Both the position numbers and the translations under genes were made by a program. Below, piece by piece: positions 24,836 to 32,948 of a DNA stretch of 64,000 nucleotides. The notes below the pieces were generated by a model. It made no database searches. It had not been told where the DNA came from and saw nothing but the letters and a program-made list of their open reading frames with translations. Position 1 is the first letter of the stretch; each line of letters begins with the position of its first letter. The stretch comes from an uncultured Kiritimatiellota bacterium (GTDB lineage Bacteria > Verrucomicrobiota > Kiritimatiellia > RFP12 > UBA1067), in the NCBI GenBank assembly GCA_934667425.1, contig CAKULV010000001.1:186001-250000 (forward strand), read 5' to 3'.

Positions 24836-27040
24836 ATGAGGAGATTCCAGATCAAGGGAGTGGGGCGGCTGTTTGGGACGTCGATTCTCGCCGTCTGCGG
24901 TTTCGCCCTGTCGGCGGCGGGACAGGCCGAGGCGGCGTATGAGGAGCCGTGTCTCGTCTTCGCGCACTACATGGGCTGTCTGCCCGCGTGGACGGACGAG
25001 GCGCTTGACCGCCAGACAAATGCGTGGAAGGGACTGCGCGATCCGCGGAACTTCTACGACACGGCGGGCGGTCAGTTCCTCAACATGTGGCTGGTGCCGC
25101 AGGGGACGGCCACGAACCTGGAGACGTGTGCGCGGCTGGAGATCGCGCGCGCCCGGCGCGGCGGAATCGACGGCTTCGCCTTCGACGCCTGGGCGGGCGG
25201 CGGCAGCGCTCGCAAGCTTTTGGACGTGTTCTTCAAGGTCGTCGAAGAGGATCGGCTCGACTTCAAGCTCACCATCTGCTTCGACGCCGACTGCCACCGT
25301 CCGAACGACACCTCGAAGCCTATGTACCGCAAGTTCGCCGAGACGACGCGCGAGCTTCTGGACAAGCACGGGAAATCCCCGGCGCTCGCGCGGCGGCGGG
25401 GGCGTCCCTTGCTGTTCACCTACCACCTCCAGCACGTTATCGGGCGCGGTGGCCCCTGGCGGTGGGACGGCGGTCGGCGCGAGCTCGTCGAGCAGGCCTG
25501 GAAGGACTTCCGGCGCGAAGTCGGCGAGCCCGTCTACCTGCACGGCTGCATCGACGGCATCTACGGCATCGAGAAGCCGGGCGCGTTCCGCTACGAGGTC
25601 GCGGCGTGGGCAGCGCGCAACTTCGAGGCGGTCGGCGGCTTCCTTGGCGTCAAGGGCGACTGGCGGCTCGACCCGAAGATCGCGGAGGTCGTCAAGGCCA
25701 ATGGCGCCGAATGGTCGCAGCCGCTCTTTCCGCAGTTCTCCAACCACGGGTGGTGGATCTACTCCGAGGGCGGGTTCGACACGTTCCGGAACAACTGGCG
25801 GGCGGCGATCGACACTGGCTCTACGATCCTGCAGGTCGTGACGTGGAACGATTACGGCGAGGAGACGTCCATCGCGCCGACCTACGGCTCGAACTACACG
25901 ACGCTTCGGCTCAACCGCCATTTCGCCGAGCTATGGAAGACGGGGAATGAGCCCGCCGTCGAAAAGGACGAGGTTCATGCCTGCTATCGCCGCGCCGTCG
26001 GTACGCCAGACACCTTCCCGTTCCGTGCGCGGCGGATCGGCAAGTTGCCGGACGTCTTGGAGGTGTTCACGTTCCTGACGCAGCAGGCGCGGGTCGTCGT
26101 TGACGGCTACGGCGAATACGATGCGCCCGCCGGCTACCATTATCGGCAGTATCCGCTCAAGAAGGGGGCGGTCGCCGTCCGCGTCGTGCGCGACGGCGCG
26201 ACGGTCTGCCGGCTGGACGCTCACGAACCGGTGTCGGACAGGCGATGGCGCGAGGATCCGTCGATGCAGGCGATCGGCTCGAACTACGAGGCGGAATGGG
26301 CCCTTGACTTTCCGGGGACGCCGCCGCTTCGGTACAGCGAGAACGGCGACGCGGACGGCGACGGGTTGCCCAACTGGTTCGAGATGGTCTACTTCGGGAA
26401 GTGGCCGCTGATGGCGACGGCGACGTGTGCCGATCCGAACGCCGACCCGGATGGCGACGGCGCGACGAACCTGGAGGAGTGTCGGCGCGGGACGGATCCG
26501 ATGAAGAAAGACACGCCCTATTCGGCGGGTTTTATATGGACGACGCGGCGGACGACGCAGATGACCGAGCGGAAGCCGTGGGCACCGCCCCAGCCGATCA
26601 ACGGCGTGTTCAACCCCGAACGCGACGAGAAGGGCGCATCCGTCTGGTGGTGGCTGGCGGACAGCGGACGCGGCTGGCGTCCGGCCGACGAGGGCGACTT
26701 CAACAGCCGGGACTGGGCGGCGGCGAAAGAGCGGCACTACAACAAGGGCTTTTCCTTCCCCGCCGACGGCTCCGTGATCCTGAAGGCGAAACCAGGCTGC
26801 CGTCTCGGCATTGCCTGGGAAAGCCCTGTGCGGGGCGAAGTGACGGCCACGGTCACGCTGTCCGACGGACAGACTTTCACACGGAAGAACCTTTTGGTCG
26901 AGAAGGGAACTCGCCTACGGTTCCCGGACGATTTCGACGGCGCAGCGACCGGCAGAGATTATGCGATTGATGAATTTAAGGTAGAACTCCTGACATTTAA
27001 CCCTGAAGGGATTCTCCATCCACGGCGAGACTGTCGGTAA
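24836..27040 (+). CDS. Secreted GH71-like glycoside hydrolase with calcium-type repeats
   Basis: 734 residues. Signal peptide of about 33 residues ending ...SAAGQAEA. The catalytic part resembles GH71 alpha-1,3-glucanases and GH99-like barrels: CLVFAHYMG near residue 40, RRGGIDGFAFDAWAG near 107-121 and ILQVVTWNDYGEETSIAPTYG near 333-353. Residues about 505-560 hold two acidic repeats (NGDADGDGLPNWFE, NADPDGDGATNLEE) of the thrombospondin-3 type, often used as linkers or anchors. The last 170 residues are an extra domain I cannot name. Co-oriented with the surface protein and the GntR/LacI regulator, forming a small glycan-use locus. GH family is assigned from motifs only. Confidence 0.78.
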   Translation: MRRFQIKGVGRLFGTSILAVCGFALSAAGQAEAAYEEPCLVFAHYMGCLPAWTDEALDRQTNAWKGLRDPRNFYDTAGGQFLNMWLVPQGTATNLETCARLEIARARRGGIDGFAFDAWAGGGSARKLLDVFFKVVEEDRLDFKLTICFDADCHRPNDTSKPMYRKFAETTRELLDKHGKSPALARRRGRPLLFTYHLQHVIGRGGPWRWDGGRRELVEQAWKDFRREVGEPVYLHGCIDGIYGIEKPGAFRYEVAAWAARNFEAVGGFLGVKGDWRLDPKIAEVVKANGAEWSQPLFPQFSNHGWWIYSEGGFDTFRNNWRAAIDTGSTILQVVTWNDYGEETSIAPTYGSNYTTLRLNRHFAELWKTGNEPAVEKDEVHACYRRAVGTPDTFPFRARRIGKLPDVLEVFTFLTQQARVVVDGYGEYDAPAGYHYRQYPLKKGAVAVRVVRDGATVCRLDAHEPVSDRRWREDPSMQAIGSNYEAEWALDFPGTPPLRYSENGDADGDGLPNWFEMVYFGKWPLMATATCADPNADPDGDGATNLEECRRGTDPMKKDTPYSAGFIWTTRRTTQMTERKPWAPPQPINGVFNPERDEKGASVWWWLADSGRGWRPADEGDFNSRDWAAAKERHYNKGFSFPADGSVILKAKPGCRLGIAWESPVRGEVTATVTLSDGQTFTRKNLLVEKGTRLRFPDDFDGAATGRDYAIDEFKVELLTFNPEGILHPRRDCR

Positions 27041-27235
27041 GACTATCATATGGTCGATGCACAGCTCTAAAAACCGTAAGTAGTTCGGTGGTAGCTGCTA
27101 CGCTGCCGGACAGGCGGCCTCGACGTGGCCAAGAACGTCAAGGGCTTTCACGTAGAATAGCTATAAGACGCAGATGATGCCAAGTGTTCAGCAGGGGCAG
27201 ACCCCTGTGCAGATGATCGAGTGCATAGGATAGTA
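27041..27235. other. Intergenic stretch with no gene
   Basis: No open frame with start and ribosome site. CAGGGG (27192-27197), loop CAGA, CCCCTG (27202-27207) forms a short hairpin without a T run. The rest looks like decayed sequence I cannot identify. Confidence 0.5.
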
Positions 27236-27272
27236 TTTTACGAAACAGGCACTTGATGCCGGATTTGTAAAA
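27236..27272. repeat. 37-bp palindrome, copy 1 (upstream of the AAA ATPase)
   Basis: Outer arms TTTTACGAA / TTTGTAAAA, inner GGCACTTGATGCC. It differs from copy 2 (28720-28756) at three positions. It covers the -35 region of a good promoter, TTGATG (27253-27258), 17 nt, TATACT (27276-27281), which lies 10 nt before the ATPase ATG at 27292. It could therefore act as an operator. Confidence 0.75.
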
Positions 27273-27291
27273 TGATATACTGTCGGCCGTC

Positions 27292-28473
27292 ATGATTGAA
27301 AGAGACATTACGGCCCAGTTGATGGAGGCAGTGTCCACGCATCCGGTCGTCACCGTCTTCGGCCCGCGGCAAAGCGGAAAGACGACGCTGGTGCGCCATG
27401 TCCTGCCGCATTACAACTATGTCAACCTTGAGAACCCGCGCGAGAGGAAACTGGCGAAAGAGGATCCTGAGGCGTTTCTTTCCGTCCATGAGACGCCCTT
27501 GATTGTCGACGAGGTCCAGCGGGTGCCGGATCTCCTGAGTTGGATTCAGGTGCGGGTGGACGAGTCGGGCAAGATGGGCGAATTTGTCCTGACAGGGCCG
27601 CACCAGCCGCTTTTGCGCGAGAAAGTCTCGCAATCCCTGGCCGGGCGCACGGCGATCATCACGCTCCTGATGTTTTCCCTCTCTGAACTTAAGGCGGCCG
27701 GTTTTAGCCTTTCCCGCGACGAGGCTCTCTACCGGGGCTTCTTGCCGCGCATCTACTCGGACGGCCTTGATCCGACGACGGCGAACGAGGAATACTACCG
27801 CACCTATGTGGAGCGCGACGTCCGACAGCTCGTTCAGGTCGAGAACCAGACGGCGTTCGAGACATTCGTGCGGCTCTTGGCTGGGCGCATCGGACAGGTC
27901 GTGAACTTTCAGTCACTTTCGGACGACATTGGCGTGGATGCCAAGACGCTGAAGCGATGGATGTCTGTCCTTGAGGCGAGCTATGTCATCGTGCGGCTGC
28001 AGCCCTATTACCGCAATTTTGGGAAGCGTCTCGTGAAGTCTCCGAAGATCTACTTTGCGGACGTGGGGCTGGCGGCCTATCTGCTGGGGATCACGAACGT
28101 CTCGCAAGTTGCGCGCGATCCGCTGTTCGGCGGGCTTTTCGAGAACATGGTTTTCATGGATCTGCTGAAGACCAAGCTCAACTTTCGATTGCGGCAGGAC
28201 TTCTATTACATCCGCGACAACAGCGGCATTGAGGTTGATCTCGTCGTAGAGCAGAGCCGCAGGCTTCACCTTCTGGAGGTGAAGGGCGCGATGACTCCGG
28301 ACGGTTCGTTTGCAAGGAACATGGAGAAGATCCGTGGCTGTGCGGATGAAGTCGACTCCTGCAACGTGATCTATTCCGGCACGGACTGGCCGCTGAAGGG
28401 CGGTGGACGGTTCGTGAACTATGCTCAGGCCTCCCGTTTGCTGCGGGACATCTCTTCTGCGGCACAGGCGTAA
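27292..28473 (+). CDS. AAA-family ATPase with DUF4143 nuclease-like C-terminus
   Basis: 393 residues. N-terminal AAA_14 domain: Walker A VTVFGPRQSGKTTLV (residues 19-33), Walker B TPLIVDEVQRVPDLL (about 73-87), sensor-like FVLTGPH. The C-terminal half is DUF4143, ending with the restriction-endonuclease-like core FENMVFMDLLK...YYIRDNSGIEVDLVVEQ...LLEVKGA, i.e. the pattern E...D/EVD...ExK. Such proteins are common in bacteria and archaea, often in many variable copies; their function is unknown. The leader is only about 3 nt if the TATACT box is used. Flanked by the 37-bp palindromes. Confidence 0.88.
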   Translation: MIERDITAQLMEAVSTHPVVTVFGPRQSGKTTLVRHVLPHYNYVNLENPRERKLAKEDPEAFLSVHETPLIVDEVQRVPDLLSWIQVRVDESGKMGEFVLTGPHQPLLREKVSQSLAGRTAIITLLMFSLSELKAAGFSLSRDEALYRGFLPRIYSDGLDPTTANEEYYRTYVERDVRQLVQVENQTAFETFVRLLAGRIGQVVNFQSLSDDIGVDAKTLKRWMSVLEASYVIVRLQPYYRNFGKRLVKSPKIYFADVGLAAYLLGITNVSQVARDPLFGGLFENMVFMDLLKTKLNFRLRQDFYYIRDNSGIEVDLVVEQSRRLHLLEVKGAMTPDGSFARNMEKIRGCADEVDSCNVIYSGTDWPLKGGGRFVNYAQASRLLRDISSAAQA

Positions 28474-28498
28474 GGCAGGTCATGACGGAGAACGGAGA

Positions 28499-28759
28499 AT
28501 GGGTGCGAAAGTGAAAGCGAATCGTGTGTGCTTGCTGTTGGCGACGTGCATTGTCGCCTCTGTTCTCGACGGACTGGGTGCGGCGGTGTCCGAGTCGCTC
28601 AATGTGCTCGAAAATCTGTCTGACGAGGACGAGGCGCGTGAACTTCAGGCGCGGATTGACGCGCTTGCGGCGGCGGACGGCTTCTACGAACTCGCGCCCG
28701 TCGAATGGACGGACAGCCGTTTTACAAAACAGGCATCTGATGCCGGATTTGTAAAATGA
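28499..28759 (+). pseudogene. Truncated exported protein ended by palindrome copy 2
   Basis: 86 residues from ATG 28499. A signal peptide (NRVCLLLATCIVASVLDGLGA) is followed by a short acidic helical part. The last 12 residues and the stop are encoded by the 37-bp palindrome (28720-28756), so the original reading frame probably went on into a longer protein that the repeat has cut. I do not recognise the parent family. Confidence 0.5.
28720..28756. repeat. 37-bp palindrome, copy 2
   Basis: TTTTACAAA, ACA, GGCATC, T, GATGCC, GGA, TTTGTAAAA: outer arms of 9 bp and inner arms of 6 bp are perfect complements with equal 3-nt gaps. It ends the truncated ORF and lies 42 nt before the lipoprotein gene at 28798. 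Confidence 0.85.
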
Positions 28760-28797
28760 TAGTGCACGATGTGAAAGTGTCTTGAAAGGAAATGCAA

Positions 28798-29184
28798 ATG
28801 AAAAAACAGATGATGATGGTTGCGGTCGGCATGTTGGGCATCGTCGGATGCATGACATCGGGGGAGAAGTCCAATGAGGCCTGTGGAGCGACATTGCCTC
28901 CTAACATAGACAATGTCTCGGTGGTTGTTTCGCAGGGACGTACACTCAAGGATGCCGTGGTGTATGCCGCCACGCATCGACGTTGGGTGCCAGAGGAGGT
29001 CGATGCCGCGACAATCCGCTGCACACTGGTTCAGCGAGCGCACAAGGTCGTCATAGATGTTCGGTTGCTGGATGAGCGCCACTACTCGATTAGGATGATC
29101 GAGAGCAACATTTCCGCAAGGAAGGTGGCATCGTGGGTCAACAACCTGCAGCGTGAAATCGCAAAGTACGCCGTAGGAAGATGA
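28798..29184 (+). CDS. Small lipoprotein, unknown function
   Basis: 128 residues from ATG 28798; an ATG at 28792 is in frame, but AAAGGA (28784-28789) is correctly spaced only for 28798. Signal peptide MKKQMMMVAVGMLGIVGC with lipobox LGIVGC, so the mature protein is probably lipid-anchored at Cys18. The mature part has one recognisable alpha/beta pattern (GRTLKDAVVYAATHRRWVPEEVDAATIRCTL) but no named domain. Located downstream of palindrome copy 2. Confidence 0.75.
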   Translation: MKKQMMMVAVGMLGIVGCMTSGEKSNEACGATLPPNIDNVSVVVSQGRTLKDAVVYAATHRRWVPEEVDAATIRCTLVQRAHKVVIDVRLLDERHYSIRMIESNISARKVASWVNNLQREIAKYAVGR

Positions 29185-29331
29185 GGCGTTGTTGCAGAAT
29201 CGCGATTTGCGCGATGCCATCTTAATTTTGCAATTGTTGAGGTTCGATTTTGCAAAAACATTTATGTCACCGACAGCGGCTTGTAGGTTATAATCCCCGT
29301 ATTGCAATAAATGTGGTTAAGGAGGCTTTGC

Positions 29332-30312
29332 ATGAAATTTGTTCTTTTCGCATTGATGTGCTGTGCGGCGGCTGCCGTGCAGGCGGAAATCAAGGTTGGC
29401 ATCATCGGTCTTGACACGAGCCATGCGATCGCGTTCACGAAGATCATGAACGTCGCGAAGGATCCGGGCGTTGCCGGATTCCGCATGACCCATGCATACC
29501 AGTGGGGGTCGAAGGATATCGTATCGGCGACCAACCGCTATCCCAAGTACATCAAGGAGATGAAGGAGATGGGGGTTGAGATCGTCCCGACCATCGACGA
29601 TCTCATCGCGAACGTGGACTGCATCTGCCTTGAGACCAACGACGGCCGCGAACACCTGTGGCAGGCCGAGAGGGTCTTTGCCTCCGGCAAGCCCTGCTTC
29701 ATAGACAAGCCGCTCGCGCACAACCTGCACGACGCGGTGCGGATCTACGATCTCGGAAAGAGGCTCGGGGCGAAATACTTCTCGTCCTCGGCGCTCCGCT
29801 ACGGCAAGGCAGTACAGGATGCGAGAGCCGGCGTTTACGGCCCGATCCGCACTGTTGCGCTCACCTCGCCGTCCCCGCTCGAGGAACAGGGTACGCACAA
29901 CTTCTACAGCTGGTACGGCATTCACGGGTTCGAGCCGTACGTGACGGTGATGGGTACGGGGGCTGAGAAGGTGAGCTGCTTCCGCAGCGCGACCGATGAC
30001 GTGGTAAACATCGCATATGCCAACGGACGCATGGGGCAGCTCCACCTCCTGCGGAACGCATGGACCTATTCCGGCTACATCCTTCCGGAAAAGCCGAAGG
30101 ACAAGAAGAATCCGCTTGTCGTTTCGGATGGCTATCCGGGATACGAGCCGCTTCTCCGCGAAATCGTGAAATTCTTCAAGACAGGCGTGGTGCCGTTTCC
30201 GCCAGAGGAGACGCTGGAGATATTCGCCCTCATGGAGGCGGCTGAGATGTCCGCCAAGCGCGGAGGTGCGCCGGTCACGCTCGAGGAGGCGTTGGCCGAG
30301 GCCAGGAAGTAG
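29332..30312 (+). CDS. Exported Gfo/Idh/MocA-family oxidoreductase
   Basis: 326 residues from ATG 29332, with AAGGAGG upstream and TATAAT at 29289-29294. Signal peptide MKFVLFALMCCAAAAVQA. The mature protein begins with a Rossmann motif (IKVGIIGLDTSHAIAF) in which the usual GxGxxG is altered to GLDTSH, and has a Gfo/Idh-type CFIDKPLAHNL segment at about 122-132 where Lys would be the catalytic residue. Probably acts on a sugar or sugar acid outside the cytoplasm, but exported members of this family often lack a proven activity. Next to a second exported member and sugar-catabolic genes. Confidence 0.83.
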   Translation: MKFVLFALMCCAAAAVQAEIKVGIIGLDTSHAIAFTKIMNVAKDPGVAGFRMTHAYQWGSKDIVSATNRYPKYIKEMKEMGVEIVPTIDDLIANVDCICLETNDGREHLWQAERVFASGKPCFIDKPLAHNLHDAVRIYDLGKRLGAKYFSSSALRYGKAVQDARAGVYGPIRTVALTSPSPLEEQGTHNFYSWYGIHGFEPYVTVMGTGAEKVSCFRSATDDVVNIAYANGRMGQLHLLRNAWTYSGYILPEKPKDKKNPLVVSDGYPGYEPLLREIVKFFKTGVVPFPPEETLEIFALMEAAEMSAKRGGAPVTLEEALAEARK

Positions 30313-30350
30313 GTTATAGGTTTTAGGTGATAGGTTATAGGTTTTAGGTG
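30311..30350. repeat. Tandem pair of a 19-bp repeat
   Basis: AGGTTATAGGTTTTAGGTG occurs at 30311-30329 and again at 30332-30350, directly after the oxidoreductase stop. Confidence 0.9.
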
Positions 30351-30371
30351 GTAATAGAATTTACGATTTAT

Positions 30372-30521
30372 GATTTGCGATTTATGATTGCATTTGGCCA
30401 TTTGATGATTGATTCATTGAGCCGTGGGGAAGTGTGGAAATACAGGGATGGCGAGAAGCCAAATCGCAAAATGCCCCAATGATCCAATGCAATCGTAAAT
30501 CATAAATCGCAAATCGTAAAT
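30372..30521. repeat. 150-bp intergenic repeat, copy A
   Basis: Differs from copy B (31979-32128) by a single base that I can see (position of the G/A in TACAGGG vs TACAGAG). Its two ends are heptamer runs that are inverse to each other (GATTTGCGATTTATGATTGC at the left; AATGCAATCGTAAATCATAA and more at the right), so it has terminal inverted repeats. No coding capacity. Confidence 0.9.
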
Positions 30522-30591
30522 TCACTACCCACTACCCACTACCCACTACCAACTGCCAACTGCCAACTACCCACTACCAACTACCAACTAT
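30522..30591. repeat. Heptamer tandem repeat ACTACCC / ACTACCA / ACTGCCA
   Basis: About nine consecutive 7-mers of the form MACTRCC directly right of copy A. The same units follow copy B (about 32129-32178), and their complement (GGTAGTTGGTAGTG) precedes copy B at about 31956-31971. Confidence 0.9.
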
Positions 30592-30615
30592 TAACAATGA
30601 TAAAGGAGATCTGAA

Positions 30616-31947
30616 ATGAACAGACGTGATTTCATCAAGAGCGGTACCGGCGCGTTCTTCGCAGCGACGGCAGGCAAGGCTGTCGGCGCGGGCGCGGCCT
30701 CAAACCGCGTAAGGCTCGCGATAGTTGGATGCCATGCGAAAGGCCGCGGTTTTACGGTCATGAAGGCGGCCATGAGGGTGCCGGGCGTTGAGATCGCATG
30801 GGTGTGCGATGTGGATAGCCGTGCGCGTGAATTCGCCGCCGACCATGTGTTCAAGGCGACTGGCGTGAAGCCGAAGATGGAGAAGGATTTGCGCAAAGTC
30901 GTGGAGGATCCGCTTCTTGACGGTATCATATCGGAGACGCCAGACCATTTCCATGCGTACTCGGCTGTCTTGGCGATGAAGGCCGGCAAGGCGGTGTACG
31001 TGGAGAAGCCGTGCCTGTTCTGCCCGGAAGAGGGCCAGATACTCATGCGGGTTGCCCGCGAGACGAAGCAGGTGCTGCAGGTGGGGTCCCAGCGCCGTGC
31101 ATCGCTTTCCTACCGTGCCGCATTCGACTATCTGAAGAAGACGAATGCGATCGGTGCAATGCGCAACGCGAAAGCGTGGTACGTCTCTGACCGCGCCTCC
31201 ATCGGCACCGGCAAGAAGGTGGCTGTGCCCGAATGGCTCGACTGGGATCTCTGGCAGGGTCCGGCGCCGCGTGAGGACTACCGCGACAACGTAGTCCACT
31301 ACAACTGGCACTGGTTCCGCAAGTGGGGCACGTCCGAGATGGGCAACAACGCCCCGCATTTCGCGGATGCCGCCCGCTGGGCGCTCGGCATAGACGAATT
31401 CCCGGAAAGCGTTCAGTGCGCCGGCGGGCTCTACATGCCGAAGGGCGGCGACTTCGAGTGGCCGGACGTATTCAACGCCTCGTTCAAGTATGCATGCGGC
31501 AAGATGATCACGTTCGAGATGAGCTGCCACAACAAGCTCAAGCCGTTCATGGACGTGCAGACGGGCGCATTGGTGTATGGCGAGCGCGGAGCCCTCTTCC
31601 TTGGTCCGGGGGACAATTCGAAGATCTTTGACGAGAAGGGGGCGGTTGTCAAGGAATGGAAGGCCGGCGGCGCTGACACAAGCGAGACGATGTCTACGAC
31701 AAACCCGACGGAAGCGCTGGATGTGTCGCACATGACGAACTTCGTCGAGTGCATTCGCGCCAGGAACGTCAACACTAACGTGAATGCCGAGCAGGGCGTG
31801 AAGTCCTCCATCCTTCCGATCCTCGCCAACATTGCGCTGGACGAGGGCGAGACGATCCACCTCGACCCGAAGACAGGTGTTCTGAAGTCGAAGGCCGGCG
31901 CCAAGGGCTGGGCCCGCGAATACGCCAAGGGATGGGAGCTTGTTTAG
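30616..31947 (+). CDS. Tat-exported Gfo/Idh/MocA-family oxidoreductase
   Basis: 443 residues, ATG 30616 after AAAGGAGA. The N-terminus MNRRDFIKSGTGAFFAATAGK is a twin-arginine signal, implying export of a folded, cofactor-loaded protein. The NAD-binding fold starts at VRLAIVGCHAKGRGF; AVYVEKPCLF (about 135-144) holds the catalytic-type Lys in EKP; HYNWHWFRKWGTSEMGNNAPHF fits the substrate domain of secreted members common in Planctomycetes and Verrucomicrobia. The substrate is unknown. The gene is bracketed by the two 150-bp repeats, so it could be gained or lost by recombination between them. Confidence 0.9.
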   Translation: MNRRDFIKSGTGAFFAATAGKAVGAGAASNRVRLAIVGCHAKGRGFTVMKAAMRVPGVEIAWVCDVDSRAREFAADHVFKATGVKPKMEKDLRKVVEDPLLDGIISETPDHFHAYSAVLAMKAGKAVYVEKPCLFCPEEGQILMRVARETKQVLQVGSQRRASLSYRAAFDYLKKTNAIGAMRNAKAWYVSDRASIGTGKKVAVPEWLDWDLWQGPAPREDYRDNVVHYNWHWFRKWGTSEMGNNAPHFADAARWALGIDEFPESVQCAGGLYMPKGGDFEWPDVFNASFKYACGKMITFEMSCHNKLKPFMDVQTGALVYGERGALFLGPGDNSKIFDEKGAVVKEWKAGGADTSETMSTTNPTEALDVSHMTNFVECIRARNVNTNVNAEQGVKSSILPILANIALDEGETIHLDPKTGVLKSKAGAKGWAREYAKGWELV

Positions 31948-31955
31948 ATGATAGA

Positions 31956-32190
31956 TGGTAGTTGGTAGTGGAGTTTACGATTTGCGATTTATGATTGCAT
32001 TTGGCCATTTGATGATTGATTCATTGAGCCGTGGGGAAGTGTGGAAATACAGAGATGGCGAGAAGCCAAATCGCAAAATGCCCCAATGATCCAATGCAAT
32101 CGTAAATCATAAATCGCAAATCGTAAATCCCACTACCCACTACCAACTGCCAACTGCCCACTACCCACTACCAACTATCGCAAATCGCAA
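31956..32190. repeat. 150-bp repeat copy B with heptamer flanks
   Basis: Copy B proper is 31979-32128. Outer heptamers GGTAGTTGGTAGTGG (left) and CCACTACC/AACTGCC runs (right) are complementary, so the whole unit is an extended inverted repeat. It ends in ATCGCAAATCGCAAATTG only a few bases before the nagB ATG, leaving no room for a normal ribosome site. Confidence 0.88.
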
Positions 32191-32196
32191 ATTGAT

Positions 32197-32940
32197 ATGA
32201 AGATCATAATAGGAAAAGACAAGAATGACATGGGGCGGCTCGCGGCGGACGACGCGGCGGCCAAGATATGCGCGGCGATTGCCGCAAACGGCGAGGCTCG
32301 CGTGATATTCGCGAGCGCGGCGAGCCAGTTCGAGTTCATCGAGGCTCTGCTTACGCACAAGGAGATCGACTGGTCGAAGGTCTGCGGCTTCCACCTTGAT
32401 GAATACGTGGGGCTGAAGGCCGACCATCCGGCGAGTTTCCGCCGCTTCCTGAAGGAGCGGCTGCTCGCGAAGCTTCCCTGTGCCGTGAAGAGCTTCACGT
32501 TCGTCGGCGGCGATGCGCCGGACACGGCGGCGGAGTGCGCTCGGCTGGAGACTGCTTTACGCGAGAAGCCGATAGACCTCGCCTGCATCGGCATTGGCGA
32601 GAACGGGCATATCGCGTTCAACGATCCGCCGGCCGATTTCGGGACGAAGGCGGCCTATGCGGTGGTGAAGCTTGATGAGGTATGCCGCAAGCAGCAGGTA
32701 GGCGAAGGCTGGTATCCGAACCTCGATGCCGTGCCTACGCATGCGTTCTCGATGACCGTGCCGCAGATCCTCGCGACGAAGTCGATTGTGGTGATCGTTC
32801 CGGATGACCGCAAGGCAGAGGCCGTGAAGCACACGGTCGAGGATGCCGTCAGCCCGATGGTGCCTGCGACCGCCCTCAAGAACCATGCCGACTGTGCGCT
32901 CTACCTCGATCCGCCGGCGGCTTCGCTTTTGAAGAAGTAA
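32197..32940 (+). CDS. nagB: Glucosamine-6-phosphate deaminase
   Basis: Cytoplasmic enzyme turning glucosamine-6-phosphate into fructose-6-phosphate and ammonia. 247 residues, slightly shorter than the usual 260-270. FHLDEYVGL (about 65-73), IGIGENGHIAFNDPP (about 131-145, catalytic Glu/His region) and AFSMTVPQIL are family motifs. The ATG at 32197 has no Shine-Dalgarno sequence because repeat DNA abuts it; expression may depend on read-through or on leaderless initiation. Followed 8 nt later by a sodium:solute symporter, which suggests uptake and use of an amino sugar. Confidence 0.93.
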   Translation: MKIIIGKDKNDMGRLAADDAAAKICAAIAANGEARVIFASAASQFEFIEALLTHKEIDWSKVCGFHLDEYVGLKADHPASFRRFLKERLLAKLPCAVKSFTFVGGDAPDTAAECARLETALREKPIDLACIGIGENGHIAFNDPPADFGTKAAYAVVKLDEVCRKQQVGEGWYPNLDAVPTHAFSMTVPQILATKSIVVIVPDDRKAEAVKHTVEDAVSPMVPATALKNHADCALYLDPPAASLLKK

Positions 32941-32948
32941 GGCCAGCC

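Noticed and set aside
27041..27235. Transposase or integrase remnant
   Set aside because: I could not find any frame with DDE or tyrosine-recombinase motifs; the stretch is left as unidentified.
30522..30591. CRISPR array or low-complexity coding region
   Set aside because: Units are contiguous 7-mers with no spacers, and no frame has a start and ribosome site.
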